Below, piece after piece: positions 5,432 through 9,014 of a stretch of DNA of 9,014 nucleotides. How positions within the stretch are numbered: position 1 is the first letter of the stretch; each line of letters opens with the position of its first letter. The DNA is from DASUFI01 sp036274635 (GTDB lineage: Bacteria > Planctomycetota > B15-G4): contig DASUFI010000019.1 in assembly GCA_036274635.1 (NCBI GenBank), positions 1 to 9,014 of the forward strand. Reading direction: 5' to 3'. The position numbers and the translations under genes are program-made. The notes beneath the pieces were generated by a model, which had not been told where the DNA came from, searched no databases, and saw only the letters and a program-made list of their open reading frames with translations.

Positions 5432-6775
5432 ATGGCCTCCATCTCCGTCACGCCCGACAAGGTCTTCCCCCTCCTCAAGCAGACGATCCTTGTGGACGGC
5501 TTCCACGTGGTCGTGGACCTGGAGCGCAGCCGCGGCAGCGTCATGGTCGACGCGCTGACGGGGAAGGAGTACCTGGACTGCTACACCTACTTCGCCACGC
5601 TGCCGCTGGGGCACAACCATCCGGGGCTGGAGGACGAGGGCTTCCGGAAGAGCCTCATGGCGGCGGCGCTGGCCAACCCCGCCAACAGCGACGTGTACGC
5701 GCCGGAGTTCGCGGCCTTCGTGGAGACCTTCCGGCGGCTGGCGATGCCGGAGCCCTTCGTGCACGCCTTCTTCGTGGCCGGCGGCGCGCTGGCGGTCGAG
5801 AACGCCCTCAAGGCGGCCTTCGACTGGAAGACGCACAAGAACCGCGCGCGCGGCGCGGTGAGCGGCTCGCTCAAGGTGCTGCACTTCAAGGAGGCCTTCC
5901 ACGGGCGCAGCGGCTACGGGCTGTCGCTGACCAACACCGACGAGGTGAAGGTGCGCGACTTCCCCAAGTTCGCGTGGCCCCGGGTGGAGAATCCCAAGCT
6001 GCGCTTCCCCAAGGGCGGCGACAAGGCGGCGGTGCTGGCGGAGACGGTGGTGGCGGAGCGGCGCGCGCTGGCGCACGTCGCGGCGGCCTTCGACGCCGAC
6101 CCGCACGGCATCGCGGCCATCCTCATCGAGCCGGTGCAGGGCGAGGGCGGCGACAACCACTTCCGGCCGGAGTTCCTGAAGGAGCTGCGGCGGGTGGCGG
6201 ACGAGCGCGAGGCGCTGCTGGTGTTCGACGAGGTGCAGACGGGCGTGGGGCTGACGGGCTCGCTGTGGGCCTGGCAGGCGCTGGGCGTGGTGCCGGACCT
6301 GATGGCCTTCGGGAAGAAGACCCAGGTGTGCGGCTTCATGAGCACGCGCCGCATCGACGAGGTGGCGGACAACGTGTTCAGCGTGTCGTCGCGCATCAAC
6401 AGCACCTGGGGCGGCAACCTGGTGGACATGGTGCGCTGCGCGCGGTACCTGCAGATCATCGCGGAGGAGCGGCTGTGCGAGCGGGCGGCGCGCGTGGGCG
6501 CGGCCTTCCTGGCCGGGCTGCGCGAGCTGCAGGCGCGGACGCCCGCGATCGACAACGCGCGTGGGCGCGGCCTCATGATCGCCTTCGACCTGCCCGACGC
6601 GGCGGCGCGCAATGCGCTGCGGGGAGCACTGTGGGAAGCGGGGCTGGCCACGCTGGCGTGCGGCACCCGCAGCATCCGCTTCCGTCCGCCGCTGACCTTC
6701 AGCGAGGCCGAGGCGGCGCGGGCGCTGGAGATCCTGGGGCGCGTGGTGCAGGTGCCGGTCCCCGCGCGGGCGTGA
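5432..6775 (+). CDS. lat: L-lysine 6-transaminase (lysine epsilon-aminotransferase)
   Basis: This is a PLP-dependent class III aminotransferase of 447 residues, close to the 449 I recall for the mycobacterial enzyme. It transfers the epsilon-amino group of lysine to 2-oxoglutarate, giving allysine (which cyclises to piperideine-6-carboxylate) and glutamate. Visible family marks are the N-terminal TPDKVFPLLKQTILVDG, YFATLPLGHNHP (53-64), FFVAGGALAVENALK (113-127), HGRSGYGLSLTNTD (157-170), PVQGEGGDNHF (234-244, with the switch Glu at 238), VFDEVQTGVGLTG (264-276, PLP-ring Asp266), and AFGKKTQVCG (292-301), which holds the Schiff-base lysine, most likely K295. The start is the ATG at 5432, with a weak GAAGAGA seven bases upstream. 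An in-frame ATG at 5357 would add only a low-complexity Arg-rich extension and was rejected. The gene appears monocistronic, with a hairpin 20 bases after its stop. The product could serve lysine catabolism or supply a secondary metabolite precursor. Confidence 0.95.
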   Translation: MASISVTPDKVFPLLKQTILVDGFHVVVDLERSRGSVMVDALTGKEYLDCYTYFATLPLGHNHPGLEDEGFRKSLMAAALANPANSDVYAPEFAAFVETFRRLAMPEPFVHAFFVAGGALAVENALKAAFDWKTHKNRARGAVSGSLKVLHFKEAFHGRSGYGLSLTNTDEVKVRDFPKFAWPRVENPKLRFPKGGDKAAVLAETVVAERRALAHVAAAFDADPHGIAAILIEPVQGEGGDNHFRPEFLKELRRVADEREALLVFDEVQTGVGLTGSLWAWQALGVVPDLMAFGKKTQVCGFMSTRRIDEVADNVFSVSSRINSTWGGNLVDMVRCARYLQIIAEERLCERAARVGAAFLAGLRELQARTPAIDNARGRGLMIAFDLPDAAARNALRGALWEAGLATLACGTRSIRFRPPLTFSEAEAARALEILGRVVQVPVPARA

Positions 6776-6795
6776 CGGGCGGGCCGAGGACGCGG

Positions 6796-6819
6796 CGCGC
6801 GCCTGCTGTTTGGCGCGCG
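6796..6819 (+). terminator. Possible terminator hairpin after lat
   Basis: CGCGCGCC (6796-6803) pairs perfectly with GGCGCGCG (6812-6819) around the loop TGCTGTTT, beginning 20 bases after the lat stop. There is no T-tract after it, so it is either a weak intrinsic terminator or simply a stabilising 3' hairpin. Confidence 0.4.
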
Positions 6820-6849
6820 GTGGCTGATGATCGCGGGCCAGCGACTTCC

Positions 6850-6855
6850 TATGAT
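6850..6855 (+). promoter_or_regulatory. Possible -10 element for the secreted protein gene
   Basis: TATGAT matches the -10 consensus at five of six positions in otherwise GC-rich DNA, about 40 bases before the GTG start. No convincing -35 lies 16-18 bases upstream. The site overlaps the second copy of a direct repeat ATGATCGCGG (6827-6836 and 6851-6860, 24-base period), which might be an activator or repressor site or may be chance. Confidence 0.25.
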
Positions 6856-6882
6856 CGCGGCCGTGGCGTGTTTCCGTCTTCC

Positions 6883-6889
6883 GAGGAGG
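6883..6889 (+). promoter_or_regulatory. Strong ribosome binding site that fixes a GTG start
   Basis: GAGGAGG sits six bases before the GTG at 6896. It is the strongest Shine-Dalgarno in the window and decides the start of the secreted protein over the upstream ATG codons. Confidence 0.8.
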
Positions 6890-6895
6890 TCGATC

Positions 6896-7489
6896 GTGCT
6901 GAAGTCCCTGCGTCGTTGCGCCCTGCCCGCCGTCCTGCTCCTGCTCGCCGGCTCGGCGGCTGCCCAGAACACCACGCTGAACGACACGTGGTTCAAGTTG
7001 AAGATCAAGGTCAAGGGGCAGACGGCCGTTCCGGACGCCGAGGACCCGCACAAGGTCACGCTGTCCGAGACGGCCTATCTGCACCTGAGCGTCGCTCCGA
7101 TCGACAGCACCCCCGCTGACGGTGACGCCTTCCCGGTCTACACCACCACGAACTACGCCTTCGAGCTGTGGACCGAGACGGCGCCGGACGTCTGGAGCCC
7201 GACCTACACGAGCACCGAGGATCTCGAGACGGCCAGCGCGACCGACTTCTTCTTCTCGGACTTCTTCATGACCGTGAACTTCCAGGACGGCGCGGTGGCC
7301 GACAACTACATGACCATCGCCATCACCGCGAAGCTCGACAAGGAGGGCGCCTTCAAGAGCGCCAAGTTCAAGTCGATGGGCGGCGAGACCTACCAGGGCA
7401 CGGTCGAGGGCAACGACGCGCTGCGCGGCGGCATCACGGTCACCGGCAACACGGTGGCGGTGGAGAAGCTGCCCTTCGAGATCCCCTGA
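6896..7489 (+). CDS. Small secreted protein of unknown function
   Basis: The product is 197 residues. It starts with a basic region (LKSLRR), a hydrophobic core (ALPAVLLLLAGSA) and an AAAQ signal-peptidase site, so it is exported. The mature part of about 174 residues is rich in Thr, Asp and aromatic residues with alternating hydrophobics (for example WFKLKIKVKG near its start, and SATDFFFSDFFMTVNF in the middle), suggesting a beta-sheet domain. It has no cysteine. I recognise no family. The start is GTG at 6896, chosen because GAGGAGG (6883-6889) lies six bases upstream and the signal peptide begins exactly there. Earlier ATGs at 6827 and 6851 add residues before the signal peptide and have no comparable ribosome binding site. 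A hairpin follows the stop directly, so it is probably a single-gene transcript, well translated given the strong site. Confidence 0.82.
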   Translation: MLKSLRRCALPAVLLLLAGSAAAQNTTLNDTWFKLKIKVKGQTAVPDAEDPHKVTLSETAYLHLSVAPIDSTPADGDAFPVYTTTNYAFELWTETAPDVWSPTYTSTEDLETASATDFFFSDFFMTVNFQDGAVADNYMTIAITAKLDKEGAFKSAKFKSMGGETYQGTVEGNDALRGGITVTGNTVAVEKLPFEIP

Positions 7490-7491
7490 CC

Positions 7492-7511
7492 GCGGCCGGG
7501 ACCCGGGCCGC
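7492..7511 (+). terminator. Possible terminator hairpin after the secreted protein gene
   Basis: GCGGCC (7492-7497) pairs with GGCCGC (7506-7511), and GGG/CCC can pair inside with one bulged G. It starts two bases after the stop codon at 7487-7489. It lacks a T-tract. It separates this gene from the hydrolase gene that starts 82 bp after the stop. Confidence 0.4.
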
Positions 7512-7571
7512 CTGTCGACGGCGCTCCGGATCCGGGCACTCGCGGTCGCCCGGTGGCCGAGGAGAGCAGCG

Positions 7572-8510
7572 ATGAGCGGCGTCCGAAGGCCCGTACCACG
7601 CTTCCGCTGCGCGCGAACGCTGCGCGTCGCCGCTCTGGCGCTGCTGATGCTGCCGCTGGCCTGCGGCGCGCCGTCCGGCACGACGCGCACCGTCGTGGAC
7701 ACGCGCTCCGGCCCGCTGGACGTGACACGCGGCGTGCTGCGGGTGGCTGGCGGCGCGCTCCAGTACGAGGAAGCCGGCCACGGCGCGCCGGTGGTGCTGC
7801 TGCACGGCGGGCAGCTCGACTCGCGCATGTGGGACGCGCAGTTCGGGGTGCTGGCCGCGCATTACCGCACCATCCGCTACGACGCGCGGGGCTACGGGCA
7901 CAGCAGCCCGCCGGCCGGCGCCTACTCTCACGCCGCCGACCTGCTCGCGCTGCTGGATCAGCTCGACGTGCAGCGCGCCAACCTCGTGGGCCTCTCGCTG
8001 GGCGGGCGCATCGCGGTGGACTTCGCGCTGGCGCACCCCGAGCGCGTGGCCTCGCTGGTGCTCGCGGGGCCCGGCCTCTCGGGCTGGGACTGGTCGGACG
8101 AGTCGCGTGATCCGGCGCTGCAGCAGACCATCGCCTCGGGCGACCGCGCGCGCATCGCGGCGGCCTGGCTGGCGGGCCCCTACATGGCGCCGGCCATGTC
8201 GCACGCCGACCTCGCGCCGAGGCTGCGCGAGCTGGCCGCGGACAACGCCGGCAGCTTCCTGCAGCCCGAGCGCGAGACGCCGCTGCAGCCACCGGCTGCC
8301 GGCCGCCTCGGCGAGCTGCACGGCCCCGTCCTGCTCATCGTCGGCTCGCGCGACGTGAAGGACATCCAGGACATCGTCGAGCGCCTCGCCGCCAAGGTGC
8401 AGGGCGCGCGCGTCGCCACCTTCGACGGCGCCGGCCACATGGTGAACATGGAGCAGCCCGACGCCTTCAACCACGAGGTGCTCGGCTTCCTGGCCGAGGT
8501 GACGCGGTGA
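7572..8510 (+). CDS. Alpha/beta-hydrolase, probably exported or membrane-anchored
   Basis: The 312-residue product has an N-terminal basic plus hydrophobic segment (about 13-30, RCARTLRVAALALLMLPLA) ending at C31. This could be a signal peptide or a lipoprotein signal, but the PLAC sequence is a poor lipobox because proline occupies the -3 position. The hydrolase domain runs from about 56 to 312. It has the oxyanion HGG (78-80), YDARGYGHS (103-111), nucleophile elbow GLSLGG with S142, acid D261 in VGSRDVKD, and H289 in GAGHMVN. It resembles the broad family of esterases, C-C hydrolases and 3-oxoadipate enol-lactonase-like proteins; the substrate is not predictable. GAGGAG lies seven bases before the ATG. 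Its stop overlaps the next start by four bases, so the two are translationally coupled. Confidence 0.9.
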   Translation: MSGVRRPVPRFRCARTLRVAALALLMLPLACGAPSGTTRTVVDTRSGPLDVTRGVLRVAGGALQYEEAGHGAPVVLLHGGQLDSRMWDAQFGVLAAHYRTIRYDARGYGHSSPPAGAYSHAADLLALLDQLDVQRANLVGLSLGGRIAVDFALAHPERVASLVLAGPGLSGWDWSDESRDPALQQTIASGDRARIAAAWLAGPYMAPAMSHADLAPRLRELAADNAGSFLQPERETPLQPPAAGRLGELHGPVLLIVGSRDVKDIQDIVERLAAKVQGARVATFDGAGHMVNMEQPDAFNHEVLGFLAEVTR

Positions 8511-9014
8511 GCGCCGGGCGCGGCGCCTTCCTCGACGACGCGCTGATCCAGTTCCGCAAGCACAAGGCCATGGCCGAGCGCGCCATGGCGCAGATCGCCG
8601 ACGCGCAGTTCTTCGCCGCGCCCGGGCCGGACGAGAACAGCGTGGCGCTGCTGGTCAAGCACGTGGCCGGCAACCAGCGCAGCCGCTGGACGGACTTCCT
8701 CACCAGCGACGGCGAGAAGCCCGACCGCCACCGCGACGAGGAGTTCGAGCGGCGGCCGGACGACACGCGCGCCTCGCTCATGGCGCGCTGGGAAGACGGC
8801 TGGCGGCTCCTGTTCGCGGCGCTGGAGCCGCTGGGCGAGGCGGACCTCGTGCGCGGCGTCACCATCCGCGGCGAGCCGCACAGCGTGCTGCAGGCGGTCG
8901 CGCGGCAGCTGACCCACTACGCCTACCACGTGGGCCAGATCGTGGCCCTCGCGCGGCACCACGCCGGCGCGGGCTGGAAGAGCCTGTCCATCCCGCGCGG
9001 GATGAGCGCGCAGT
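8507..9014 (+). CDS. DinB-superfamily (DUF1572-like) protein, cut by right window edge
   Basis: The 169 visible residues start at GTG (8507), which overlaps the hydrolase stop as GTGA. GAGG lies seven bases upstream, at the end of the hydrolase gene. The product is an all-helical four-helix-bundle-type protein. H52 (LLVKHVAGN), H137 and H141 (QLTHYAYHVGQI) match the three-histidine metal site of the DinB/YfiT/DUF1572 superfamily, and W61 and the GWRLLFAALEPL helix fit the same fold. Members include thiol-transferases and metal-dependent hydrolase-like proteins as well as many uncharacterised ones, so the reaction is unknown. The family is usually about 160-180 residues, so nearly the whole gene is present. 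Coupling to the hydrolase suggests a shared, possibly detoxification or small-molecule, role; that is inference. The frame is still open at the window end. Confidence 0.85.
   Translation, partial: MSAGRGAFLDDALIQFRKHKAMAERAMAQIADAQFFAAPGPDENSVALLVKHVAGNQRSRWTDFLTSDGEKPDRHRDEEFERRPDDTRASLMARWEDGWRLLFAALEPLGEADLVRGVTIRGEPHSVLQAVARQLTHYAYHVGQIVALARHHAGAGWKSLSIPRGMSAQ

Noticed and set aside
5083..7119. 678-residue plus-strand frame beginning inside hairpin D
   Set aside because: It overlaps lat in another frame, starts within a repeat, and its translation is Gly/Arg/Ala-rich without domains.
5399..7828. 809-residue minus-strand frame across lat, the secreted protein and the hydrolase
   Set aside because: It runs antisense to three well-supported genes, and its Arg/His/Ala-rich translation has no recognisable motif.

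Overview
The window is very GC-rich DNA with strong third-position G/C bias and long shadow reading frames on both strands. It reads as an ordinary bacterial chromosome rather than a phage or plasmid. Secreted proteins ending their signal peptides in an 'AAAQ/VAAQ'-type site, and a protease carrying an IPT/TIG domain plus a beta-rich C-terminal tail, recall Planctomycetota or similar environmental lineages. That assignment is an inference with modest confidence.

Layout from left to right. On the minus strand lie a saccharopine dehydrogenase-family gene, cut by the left edge, and upstream of it a large secreted serine protease with the cysteine and catalytic spacing of lysyl endopeptidases. 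A short divergent gap leads to a plus-strand multi-pass membrane protein of unknown function. A repeat-bounded cassette follows: two 125-bp double-hairpin units (about 3999-4123 and 4981-5105) flank two small membrane-protein genes. One is an unknown two-helix protein; the other is a DUF486/DMT-like protein whose true start appears to be a CTG codon. After the second repeat unit and a gene-free leader comes L-lysine 6-transaminase (lat). Then come a small secreted protein of unknown function that starts at GTG behind a strong ribosome binding site, an alpha/beta-hydrolase, and a translationally coupled DinB/DUF1572-type protein cut by the right edge.

Functional links. Lat and saccharopine dehydrogenases both act at allysine (2-aminoadipate 6-semialdehyde), and the protease resembles enzymes that cleave after lysine. 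A loose lysine theme therefore spans the window, but the genes are on opposite strands and are not one operon. The clearest unexplained structure is the pair of double-hairpin units: four related palindromes whose outer arms are conserved while their inner stems differ in sequence yet still pair. No transposase, CRISPR array, tRNA or rRNA was seen.
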